Shown here in pieces: positions 8,057 through 15,124 of a stretch of DNA of 45,417 nt (its first letter is position 1; every line of letters starts with the position of its first letter). The notes under the pieces were generated by a model. The model worked only from the letters and a program-made list of their open reading frames with translations. It was not told where the DNA came from and did not search any database. Position numbers and translations under genes: made by a program. The DNA comes from Ruminococcus sp. (GTDB lineage Bacteria > Bacillota > Clostridia > Oscillospirales > Ruminococcaceae), in the NCBI GenBank assembly GCA_017437285.1, contig JAFSBM010000135.1, positions 1-45,417 on the forward strand. The letters run 5' to 3'.

Positions 8057-8462
8057 GGGTAGTCTTCTTATATAAAGCATATAGTTTCTGTGCACTTATA
8101 GTATAAGATTAGATGAGCTAAGCTACGCTTAGCTGTTCATTTCCCTTCTTGTCATTTCCTGATTTATATATTTATTAATATAAAGAAGAAAGAAAAAACT
8201 TACTTTTGACTATTTTAAAATTATTGTAATTTAGCTATTAGAAACAAAAGCTACATCTTTGCAATTATTTCCACAAAGAAAACCGCCTGCAATTTGTAAC
8301 TACAAGCGGTTTCGATATATATTAAAAAAGGATGTACAAAAATGTAAAAACAATCAATTGATTTCCTTTACACGCTTTTTTCAGATTTGAAAGAGCTGAA
8401 AAACGTGATAAAATCGTTGGTTATTACGATTATTTTGTTTACATGGTTTAATTTTACATATA
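8057..8462. other. Non-coding stretch with two hairpins
   Basis: No credible gene. It holds a perfect hairpin AGCTAAGC-tac-GCTTAGCT (8116-8134) and a terminator-like stem AACCGCCTG / CAAGCGGTT (about 8281-8311). The second may end transcription from either side, between the lipoprotein operon and the convergent recombinase gene. The rest is AT-rich without clear structure. Confidence 0.5.
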
Positions 8463-9062
8463 CTATTTATCAGTAAGCAGAGCTATATATTTGTTCAGTG
8501 TCGGACGACTGATTCCGCAAAGAACGGCATATTCGCTTTTACTTATTTGTTTATTTCTGTAACGTTCAAACATAACCTGAACTTTTTCAGGAATATCATT
8601 AACAGTCAAGGATGGTCTGCCCAACCTTACGCCTTTACTTTTCGCATTAGCCATACCCGACTTTACACGGTCACATATCATATTGCGTTCAAGTTCGGAA
8701 AAGACCCCTGCAATCTGTAAAAAAGCATTCGTCATAGGGTCAATGGTATCTGAATTTGTGCAATCTATTGTGATACTGTCTTTGATAATCAGTTTCAGAT
8801 GTCTTTGTTTAACGAGTTCGATGATATCACATAATTGCTTGGTGCTTCTTGTTATACGGCTGATTTCCGTAGTTACAATAGCATCACCGTTAGTAACTGA
8901 ATTTAACAATTTATTCAACTCAGGTCTGTGTATTTTTGTTCCGCTTTCATACTCAAGGAATATCATATCCGCAGATACACCCATTTTCTGAAGCTCTCGT
9001 TTTTGTCTGTTGACATCTTGTTTTGTTTCATTCGTACTGCATCGACAGTATCCATATACCAA
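8463..9062 (-). CDS. Small serine recombinase (resolvase/invertase), 199 aa
   Basis: A site-specific DNA recombinase of the Pin/Tn3-resolvase type. Catalytic domain at about 1-140, with the nucleophile Ser in YGYCRCSTNE (about residue 8), EISRITRSTKQL and FLQIAGVFSELERNMI; a C-terminal helix-turn-helix (SKSEYAVLCGISRPTLNKY) binds DNA. Upstream in-frame ATGs exist, but the best start is TTG 9062, which has AGGAGG nine bases before it and gives the usual short beginning MVYGYCR. It lies beside an hsdS cassette in the restriction locus, yet the inverted repeats there look more suited to the neighbouring tyrosine recombinase; its own target is unknown. Confidence 0.88.
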   Translation of the reverse strand: MVYGYCRCSTNETKQDVNRQKRELQKMGVSADMIFLEYESGTKIHRPELNKLLNSVTNGDAIVTTEISRITRSTKQLCDIIELVKQRHLKLIIKDSITIDCTNSDTIDPMTNAFLQIAGVFSELERNMICDRVKSGMANAKSKGVRLGRPSLTVNDIPEKVQVMFERYRNKQISKSEYAVLCGISRPTLNKYIALLTDK

Positions 9063-9111
9063 TAAACATCGCCTCCTGAAATTCATATTTCCAAACTGTT
9101 TTATTATTATA

Positions 9112-9140
9112 ATTTTACCATATTTTTCGGGATTTGTCAA
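9112..9140 (-). promoter_or_regulatory. Promoter of the small serine recombinase
   Basis: On the minus strand TTGACA (9140-9135), a 17-bp spacer and TAAAAT (9117-9112), 50 bases before the TTG start. Confidence 0.7.
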
Positions 9141-9169
9141 ACAAGAGTAAATCGGCAAACAGATAAACT

Positions 9170-9940
9170 ATGAATGCCGATTATAACATAAATGATAATT
9201 TACAGCAGCAACTCAAGCTGTTGTATGATTATTGGTTCACACAATTTGATTTTCCAGACGAGAACGGCAAGCCGTATCGCTCATCTGGAGGTAAAATGGT
9301 GTGGAATGAAACCATAAAGCAAAATCTGCCACTTGGGTGGTCTTGCTCCAAAATGGAAACTGCTGTTGAGAATGTTCGCACAGGCTTGAATCCACGAGAT
9401 AATTTCAAACTGGGGGGCGGCTCCATTAAGTACATTACAGTCAAAAATCTTCGTCCCGATGGTGTTCTTGACTTTTCGAATTGCGATACTATTGATGAAG
9501 AAGCACGGCAAATCGTTCATCGTCGTTCTGATGTTAGTGTAGGAGATATTCTGTTTGCAAGTATTGCTCCTTTAGGGCGTTGTTATCTCGTTCAAGAACC
9601 AACGCAAGATTGGGACATCAACGAATCCGTATTTTCAATACGATATAACAAAGAAATTGTTACTCCAGAATACTTGTATATGTACCTGCAAAGTGAAGCT
9701 TTTGTAAAAGCATCCACAGCTTGTTCAACAGGAAGTATTTTCAAAGGTATTCGTATCAACTCTTTGATGGATAGCAATATATTTATTCCGCCAATCGATA
9801 TTATAGAGCTATTTAGCAAAGAAGTACGTCCACTTTTTACTATGCAAAACAAGTTGAATAAAGAGATTAATTCTTTAGTGCAACTTCGTGATTGGCTTTT
9901 ACCCATGCTCATGAATGGTCAAGCGACCATAAGCGATTGA
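9170..9940 (+). CDS. Silent hsdS cassette: second target-recognition domain (TRD2-b)
   Basis: About 256 codons equal to the second half of a type I specificity subunit. It starts with the central conserved region (INDNLQQQLKLLYDYWFTQF, then NGKPYRSSGGKMVWNETIK), followed by a target-recognition domain and the conserved end LRDWLLPMLMNGQATISD. It runs opposite to hsdR-M-S. No ribosome site is seen before ATG 9170, and the first half of a specificity subunit is missing, so it is probably a storage cassette rather than an expressed gene. Its recognition domain differs from the one in the complete hsdS. Inversion between repeat A (9188-9202) and repeat B or D would place it behind a first-half domain. 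Confidence 0.85.
   Translation: MNADYNINDNLQQQLKLLYDYWFTQFDFPDENGKPYRSSGGKMVWNETIKQNLPLGWSCSKMETAVENVRTGLNPRDNFKLGGGSIKYITVKNLRPDGVLDFSNCDTIDEEARQIVHRRSDVSVGDILFASIAPLGRCYLVQEPTQDWDINESVFSIRYNKEIVTPEYLYMYLQSEAFVKASTACSTGSIFKGIRINSLMDSNIFIPPIDIIELFSKEVRPLFTMQNKLNKEINSLVQLRDWLLPMLMNGQATISD
9188..9202. repeat. hsdS recombination repeat A
   Basis: ATAAATGATAATTTA in plus orientation, coding INDNL at the start of the silent TRD2-b cassette. It is inverted relative to repeats B and D. Confidence 0.75.
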
Positions 9941-9962
9941 TAAGGTAAATTATCATTTATCT
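9905..9962. repeat. hsdS recombination repeat B (58 bp)
   Basis: This 58-bp stretch is an exact inverted copy of 12196-12253. It covers the conserved hsdS end (LMNGQATISD plus stop) and the 15-bp core (9946-9960), where the TRD1-b frame ends. The core continues for about 25 bp in direct orientation with repeat D. Confidence 0.88.
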
Positions 9963-10479
9963 TATTATTGATAGATATTTTATTATCAATTTTTGATAAA
10001 ACAGATATAATATCTATTTGCTTCTCTAATGGTGGTAATTTAATTTCTATGTTTCTTAATGTGTCAAGAGTAACTGTTTTTTGAGAACATCCAATAGCTA
10101 ATTTTTCAACCATATTATAAAAGCTGGGGTTCAGCATAATGTAGTATAAAAACTTACTATCAATTTCTGGATTCGGTTTTAAAATAGCAATATGTCTTTG
10201 AAATACAAATTTCTTATCCTCTGAAATGTATACGGGTTTTCCAAATGAACCTACAACTGAATAGAGAACATCTCCTCGTTTTGCTTTTTTATTTTCAGAA
10301 AGAGCGTTATAATATTCATCTGGAACATACATAATATCGTCAAATGATATTTGATTAAGTTCATTTATGTTGGATATTGTAATAAAAGGTATACCATTTT
10401 GAGCTTTTGGCGGAGGTAAATGGTCACCATCAGTAATAACATAACAGCAATCCTTCAATTTCTTTTTATTATAAGACAT
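9919..10479 (-). CDS. hsdS half-gene: first target-recognition domain (TRD1-b), 186 aa
   Basis: The N-terminal half of a type I specificity subunit: a recognition domain (MSYNKKKLKDCCYVITDGDH ... LPPLEKQIDIISVLSKID), then the conserved KISINNKINDNL. After that block the frame crosses into repeat B and ends with an unrelated tail, PYQSLMVA. It has a good ribosome site (GAGGTG, six bases before ATG) and starts 11 bases after the tyrosine recombinase, so it may be translated. Half-length specificity subunits can dimerise and work in some type I systems, so a role as it stands is possible. Inversion between A and B would attach TRD2-b and make a complete second hsdS. Confidence 0.82.
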   Translation of the reverse strand: MSYNKKKLKDCCYVITDGDHLPPPKAQNGIPFITISNINELNQISFDDIMYVPDEYYNALSENKKAKRGDVLYSVVGSFGKPVYISEDKKFVFQRHIAILKPNPEIDSKFLYYIMLNPSFYNMVEKLAIGCSQKTVTLDTLRNIEIKLPPLEKQIDIISVLSKIDNKISINNKINDNLPYQSLMVA

Positions 10480-10489
10480 GTTTACACCT

Positions 10490-11473
10490 CTATCCTATAT
10501 ATTTTCTGTGTGCAATTTTAACATTGCTCTGCTTAACCATAGCATATTGTAGCGTAGTGTCAATCCGCTTGTGACCAAGCAGCTTTTGAAGCTGTTCTAT
10601 AGGCATTCCCTTATCAATTGCCATAGTTGCCAGAGTTCGCCTAAATTTATGCGGATGTACTTTCGGAATGTTCAGATTCTTTCCGATTTCACGCAATCGA
10701 AGCTCCACACCGCCAATTTTCAAGCGTTTATGTGGTGCTCGTAATGAAACAAACAGTGCGGGCGCATTGTCTGTCCTGCTGTCAAGATAATTCAACAAGT
10801 GAATTTTTGTCCTTGCATCAAAATAGACTATCCGTTCCTTGTCACCTTTTCCAAATACGATACATTCACGCTCATTGAAGTTTATATCTTCACGATTTAG
10901 CAATACCATTTCTCCAACACGCATTCCTGTTGATGCAAGCAAGTCAATCATTGCCAAATCTCGTGGTTCAATACAACTATCCCTCATCAGCTCCAGTGAC
11001 TCGTCAGAATATGTTTCCTTGATGTTAGCAGCCGTTTTTACCTTATGAATACGTCTGACAGGGCTTTTAATAATATAATCCTCATCTTCAAGCCATGAAA
11101 AGAATGATGAAAGAATCCGACGTATGTTGTCAATTGTTACCTTACTTGAATTCTTGCTTTGCTGGTATTCTGTAAGGTACATACGCAAGTCTTCAGTTTC
11201 AATTTGACAAACCTCTTTATTTACCTTTTTAAGCATTGTTAAAATGGTGTTCTCATAATAACGCAGAGATTTTTCGGAACATCCTTCTACTCGTTTTGCC
11301 GAAAGAAACAGCGACACAAAATCAAGCTTTTCGTCATTCTTGGCATTAGCAGTTTCTATTACATCATATAGAGTGAGGGAGTGCTCCATTGCTGCCTGTA
11401 ATTGTTTAAGCTGCGCATTGTTTAGGAACGGCAGCATTTCCTGTACTACTTTGTTAATTAACATCTGTTTCAT
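10490..11473 (-). CDS. Tyrosine recombinase (hsdS invertase), 327 aa
   Basis: A phage-integrase/XerC-type recombinase: an N-terminal SAM-like core-binding domain (about 50-150, SLFLSAKRVEGCSEKSLRYY) and a catalytic domain with Arg in STGMRVGEM (about 181), Lys in GKGDKERIV, HKFRRT (about 274), LLGHKRIDTT (about 299) and the nucleophile Tyr in LQYAMV (about 309). All catalytic residues are present. I chose ATG 11473 (AAGGAGAAC before it) over the earlier in-frame GTG/ATT-rich extension. It sits between the complete hsdS and the hsdS half-genes. In Streptococcus pneumoniae, Enterococcus and others, a recombinase in this position inverts hsdS segments; the same role is inferred here. Confidence 0.9.
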   Translation of the reverse strand: MKQMLINKVVQEMLPFLNNAQLKQLQAAMEHSLTLYDVIETANAKNDEKLDFVSLFLSAKRVEGCSEKSLRYYENTILTMLKKVNKEVCQIETEDLRMYLTEYQQSKNSSKVTIDNIRRILSSFFSWLEDEDYIIKSPVRRIHKVKTAANIKETYSDESLELMRDSCIEPRDLAMIDLLASTGMRVGEMVLLNREDINFNERECIVFGKGDKERIVYFDARTKIHLLNYLDSRTDNAPALFVSLRAPHKRLKIGGVELRLREIGKNLNIPKVHPHKFRRTLATMAIDKGMPIEQLQKLLGHKRIDTTLQYAMVKQSNVKIAHRKYIG

Positions 11474-11510
11474 AATTGTTCTCCTTAAAATAAAATTTAA
11501 GAGAACGACT

Positions 11511-11548
11511 ATCAACGGCAGTTCCTTCGATATACTTCCGCCGTTGAT
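11511..11548 (-). terminator. Hairpin between the 39-aa gene and the recombinase gene
   Basis: A perfect 9-bp stem ATCAACGGC / GCCGTTGAT lies in the 90-bp gap. No strong T-run follows on the minus strand, so it may be an attenuator or an RNA-stability element rather than a full terminator. Confidence 0.5.
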
Positions 11549-11563
11549 GGAAGATATAAAATA

Positions 11564-11683
11564 TTAATTACTTTTCTTCGGAGCTGGCTTTTTTACGGGT
11601 GGCATAGCTGGTGTTTTTCTTGGCGGAGGAACATTTGAACCACGCACATATGTATTATTCTTTTTAGGCTTATTCGTTGGCAT
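11564..11683 (-). CDS. Small basic proline-rich protein, 39 aa
   Basis: The frame MPTNKPKKNNTYVRGSNVPP ... KKPAPKKSN has ten prolines and eleven Lys/Arg and no predicted structure. Start ATG 11683 lies behind GGAGGAAATCAAA, and this ribosome site is inside the last codons of the two-helix membrane protein gene; the two genes overlap by 14 bases, so translation is likely coupled. A basic disordered peptide of this kind could bind acidic lipids or nucleic acid. Partner protein inferred from the overlap; function unknown. Confidence 0.7.
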   Translation of the reverse strand: MPTNKPKKNNTYVRGSNVPPPRKTPAMPPVKKPAPKKSN

Positions 11684-12179
11684 TTTGATTTCCTCCAAAT
11701 CTTATACAAAAATAGCGTTCACATTCATCTTCGGCAATTTCTCGAAATTCTTCATTAACTGGTAAAACATCATCTTTGAAATACTTTTCATCGATTGTAT
11801 CCCAATCGTTTCTATGTTTAAAAATCAAATCGTTTATTTCTGCTTCAGGAATATCGCCATTTGAAACAGGATACCAATCCTTCTCAATGAGCAAATATAA
11901 AGCTGATAATTCCGATTTTAGACTGGAGAGTTCCTCTATTCTCTTTTTAAAGGGCAGAATTTCATATATTGCTCCTATCAATTGCGAGATAGCAATAATT
12001 ACTCCCCATATGTAGGCAAACTGTTGCCATATTGTCCATGCGGCTATAGAAGAGCAAGATGCTATAGCCATAAAAATTTTTATTCTTCGGTCTATTTTTA
12101 CAGAATTCTCAAAATGTTTATTGAGATAAATCAAGGAATATTTTTGCAACGTCATCATATTCCAATATTGAAGTTGCAT
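11670..12179 (-). CDS. Two-helix membrane protein, 169 aa (SLATT-like in layout)
   Basis: A short N-terminal helical part (1-38) precedes two close membrane helices (about 38-56, FMAIASCSSIAAWTIW, and 62-80, WGVIIAISQLIGAIYEI) and a cytoplasmic helical tail ending ECERYFCIRFGG. The layout recalls the SLATT group of two-helix membrane effectors found next to defence genes, but I see no decisive motif. Start ATG 12179 has AAGGAGG. It lies within the restriction-modification operon between hsdS and the recombinase, inside the invertible segment, and overlaps the 39-aa gene. Confidence 0.78.
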   Translation of the reverse strand: MQLQYWNMMTLQKYSLIYLNKHFENSVKIDRRIKIFMAIASCSSIAAWTIWQQFAYIWGVIIAISQLIGAIYEILPFKKRIEELSSLKSELSALYLLIEKDWYPVSNGDIPEAEINDLIFKHRNDWDTIDEKYFKDDVLPVNEEFREIAEDECERYFCIRFGGNQNANE

Positions 12180-12195
12180 TGTATCACACCTCCTT

Positions 12196-12253
12196 AGATA
12201 AATGATAATTTACCTTATCAATCGCTTATGGTCGCTTGACCATTCATGAGCAT
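12196..12253. repeat. hsdS recombination repeat C (58 bp)
   Basis: Exact inverted copy (58 of 58) of repeat B at 9905-9962. It includes the 15-bp core at 12198-12212 and the last codons of the complete hsdS. Confidence 0.88.
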
Positions 12254-13486
12254 TGGAAGGAGCCAATTGCGAAGATTACGCAGTTTGTTAGTCTCATTCA
12301 TGTTAGTATGAATAATCTCAACAGCTTGCAAAACGAATTGATTAAACTCAGTCAGCAGCGGCAGCGGAGGAACAGGAACAAGCAAACTACTCAACGTGTC
12401 TTGACTCACATTTTGTAAAATAGAACCACCAGTTTGAGTAGCAGAACTACCTTCCAATTGTTTCAGATAAAAAGTCAGGTAATACTGTAGTACCTTATCA
12501 ATTGGAGTACAGCAGATAATAAAGCCACAAAAAATTGTATTATCGCTTGGTTTATGTAAAATTCTTGTTGCTCCAGGTATTCCGCTTCGTGCAACAATGA
12601 TACTATCATCCGAAACGCAGTATTTATCACCTTGTCTTTGTGGAAGACGGATTTCATCTAAATCATTTTCATCAAGAGCGATTGATGACGATGAAATGTT
12701 TCGCACATTTATAATGCGATAATTTTTATCACCTGCCACGCTTTTGTCGTAGTTGATGCCATTTCGGAAAGAGCACAGTTCACCAAGAGACTTCACATCC
12801 CATCCTGATGGGATTTCACGTTTGAGTTTCTCATTCCACAGCATCGCTCCTCCAGCAGATTTGTATGGTTGTCCAGTGATGTCGGCAAAGTTAAATTGTG
12901 TAAACCAGTAATTATAAATATCTTCCAGTTGGTGCTCTAAATTATCATTTATCTTATTATTGCATTGAATTTTTCTTTCAATATTATAAAGCAAATCGCC
13001 TATTTTAACCTGTTCCTCATAACTTGGAAGGTATAAGTTCAAGAACGAAAACATATCCTCATTGAAACTTGCTCGGAGCGTCATTATAGTGTTGCAATCA
13101 ATAACTTTTCTGAAATATTGACTTCTTAAAAAGAATGCCATATATTTATCATAAGCTATGCCTGAGGTTTTAGGTCTAAGTCGCTTTGTAAAACCACTGA
13201 AAGTTGCTTTAGGATAGTCTTTAAGTGCAACACAGCTCATAGCTAACTCATCAATAGTTTCGCTCGTCCTTGTAATAAAAATATCGCCTTGCTTTACTGA
13301 AAAAATTTCCTGTTCCTTTTCGGATGTATCCATCAAATCTGGAAGGTCATCTGGAAGAAAAAAATTATTGAAAACAGTGCTGAATGATACAAAAGGTGAA
13401 CCATGACCTGCCTGTTGTTTGGAAGATGATATTCCAGAACTCATATCGTATAAGTCGGAAAAAAGATATTTAGTCAACTTGCTCAT
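12218..13486 (-). CDS. hsdS: Type I restriction-modification specificity subunit HsdS, 422 aa
   Basis: The complete DNA-recognition subunit: first target-recognition domain (1-165), central conserved helix region (about 172-235, KINDNLEHQLEDIYNYWFTQ), second recognition domain (about 236-395) and the conserved end LRNWLLPMLMNGQATISD. It guides HsdM and HsdR to a two-part DNA site. Start ATG 13486 has AAGGTGA and overlaps the end of hsdM by 17 bases, so the two are translationally coupled. Repeat D lies in its centre and repeat C at its end, so each half can be exchanged with the cassettes at 9170-10479 by inversion. This is the copy currently in the expressed place. Confidence 0.93.
   Translation of the reverse strand: MSKLTKYLFSDLYDMSSGISSSKQQAGHGSPFVSFSTVFNNFFLPDDLPDLMDTSEKEQEIFSVKQGDIFITRTSETIDELAMSCVALKDYPKATFSGFTKRLRPKTSGIAYDKYMAFFLRSQYFRKVIDCNTIMTLRASFNEDMFSFLNLYLPSYEEQVKIGDLLYNIERKIQCNNKINDNLEHQLEDIYNYWFTQFNFADITGQPYKSAGGAMLWNEKLKREIPSGWDVKSLGELCSFRNGINYDKSVAGDKNYRIINVRNISSSSIALDENDLDEIRLPQRQGDKYCVSDDSIIVARSGIPGATRILHKPSDNTIFCGFIICCTPIDKVLQYYLTFYLKQLEGSSATQTGGSILQNVSQDTLSSLLVPVPPLPLLTEFNQFVLQAVEIIHTNMNETNKLRNLRNWLLPMLMNGQATISD
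12938..12962. repeat. hsdS recombination repeat D
   Basis: The 15-bp core (12938-12952, minus orientation, coding INDNL) in the centre of hsdS. It is inverted relative to A and C, and forms a 25-bp direct repeat with 9946-9970 next to repeat B. Confidence 0.78.
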
Positions 13487-15107
13487 ATTTCACCTTACCC
13501 AACTGCTCCAATATTTCTTTTTGCAGAGCGTTACCTTCTTCAAAGAAAGACTTTAACTCTGTTGTGTACGCTTCCATTTTAGCGTTGAATTCTTCCTGCG
13601 TAAGTTCAACATATTCGATTTTTACATCAAAATACTGTCCTGCCGCAAGCGAATATTTCTTCGCCTTGATTTCGTCATATGTAACAGCAACAGAAAAATC
13701 ATCAACAGCCTCTTTATTTCTGAATGTGGTTACTATCTTTTCAATTTCTTCTGGACGCAACCTACGTTTCTTGTTATTTCCATCCTGATATTCTTCACCC
13801 ATCTTTGAAGCATCAATAAGAACGACCTTTTCTGTCTGTCTTGAGTTATCAAAGAAGAGAACAGACACGTTAGTACCAGTAGTTGCAAACACATTGGAAG
13901 GCATACTTACGCAACCAGATACAATTTTCTCATCGACAATATGCTTTAATATCTTGTTTTCAACACCACTTTTTGAGGTGATAAATCCTGTTGGTATAAC
14001 AATAGCACCTTTACCAACTTTTTTCAGCGAATTGATAACGTGCTGTATGAAACAAGTATAAATAGCCATGCTTTCTTTCTTTTTAGCTGGAACATTCGGT
14101 ACACCAGCCCAGAAACGTGCAGGCATTGCAGCTATTTTCTCTCTTGTGTCTGAAAAATCCATCTTAAACGGAGGATTTGATACTACATAATCAAACTGTC
14201 GAAGTTGCTGACCATCATCACTCTTATGATACGGCGCAATAAGAGTATCACCCTGAACCGCATGGTCGAGAGAAGAAACAAGCCCATTTAAAATAAGGTT
14301 CAGCTTGAGCATTTTATTACTTCTCTGCGAAATATCCTGTGCAAAAATAGTACAGCGGTCTTCACCAATCTGATGGCTCAAAGCCATCAGGAGCGTTCCT
14401 GTACCAGCAGAAGGGTCATAACATTCAATGTTGTGCAAATCTGCGTTGTCGCCCACAAGAAGTCTTGCCATAATAGTTGCAATGGCGTGTGGAGTATAGT
14501 ATTCTGCGTATTTACCGCCGCCTGCTGTATTGTAATCTTTAATCAGATATTCGAATATGGCGGCAAAAAAGTCATAATGCTCTGCAAAAGCTTCTTCAAA
14601 AGAGAAGTTTACAAGCTTGTCCACAAGCGCTCTTGCAAAAGGTGCTCTTTCAGCTTCGTCTGTAACATACTGCGTCAACTTCTCAAACAGCGGTATTTTT
14701 GTTTTCTGCGTTGTCTGGGTAGAGAAAATATCAATATTCTTATCAGCAATATCTGTCATCGTACTGTCGAATATCAAGTCGAAATCGCCTTTGGCTTGCT
14801 GGTTCCACAGATGCGATATCAGATGTTCGGGATTGAGTCTTGGTATATCTGGATTAAGCTCATCAAAAATATCATCACGCTCATCCTGTGTTAGTTCAGC
14901 ATATGCAATTTCCCATTTTTCAGCTTTAGCAATAGTTTCATTCATTTCCTTCAAAGCGTATCCAAACTTATCATTGATAAATTTATAAAGGAATACTTGC
15001 GTAATAATTTTATACTCATTGCCATCATTGCCCATGCCATAAGTCTGGCAGGTGGATTTTAAAGCATCAATAAGGGAAATCGTTTTTTCCTTTATGGTGG
15101 TATTCAT
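13470..15107 (-). CDS. hsdM: Type I restriction-modification methyltransferase HsdM, 545 aa
   Basis: The adenine-N6 DNA methyltransferase subunit, which transfers a methyl group from S-adenosylmethionine to host DNA and protects it. An N-terminal HsdM helical domain (1-150) is followed by the methylase domain with motif I DPSAGTGTLLMAL (about 229) and the catalytic NPPF (about 309). The C-terminus is helical and contacts HsdS. I chose ATG 15107 (GAGGAG before it, MNTTIKEKT) over an upstream in-frame ATG that lies inside the hsdR end. It stands between hsdR (17-base gap) and hsdS (17-base overlap) in one operon. Confidence 0.95.
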   Translation of the reverse strand: MNTTIKEKTISLIDALKSTCQTYGMGNDGNEYKIITQVFLYKFINDKFGYALKEMNETIAKAEKWEIAYAELTQDERDDIFDELNPDIPRLNPEHLISHLWNQQAKGDFDLIFDSTMTDIADKNIDIFSTQTTQKTKIPLFEKLTQYVTDEAERAPFARALVDKLVNFSFEEAFAEHYDFFAAIFEYLIKDYNTAGGGKYAEYYTPHAIATIMARLLVGDNADLHNIECYDPSAGTGTLLMALSHQIGEDRCTIFAQDISQRSNKMLKLNLILNGLVSSLDHAVQGDTLIAPYHKSDDGQQLRQFDYVVSNPPFKMDFSDTREKIAAMPARFWAGVPNVPAKKKESMAIYTCFIQHVINSLKKVGKGAIVIPTGFITSKSGVENKILKHIVDEKIVSGCVSMPSNVFATTGTNVSVLFFDNSRQTEKVVLIDASKMGEEYQDGNNKKRRLRPEEIEKIVTTFRNKEAVDDFSVAVTYDEIKAKKYSLAAGQYFDVKIEYVELTQEEFNAKMEAYTTELKSFFEEGNALQKEILEQLGKVKYEQVD

Positions 15108-15124
15108 ATAATAATCTCCTCTTT

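Noticed and set aside
8463-9062. Small serine recombinase as the hsdS invertase
   Set aside because: The neighbouring tyrosine recombinase sits inside the hsdS cluster in the position known from other systems; the serine enzyme remains possible but less likely.
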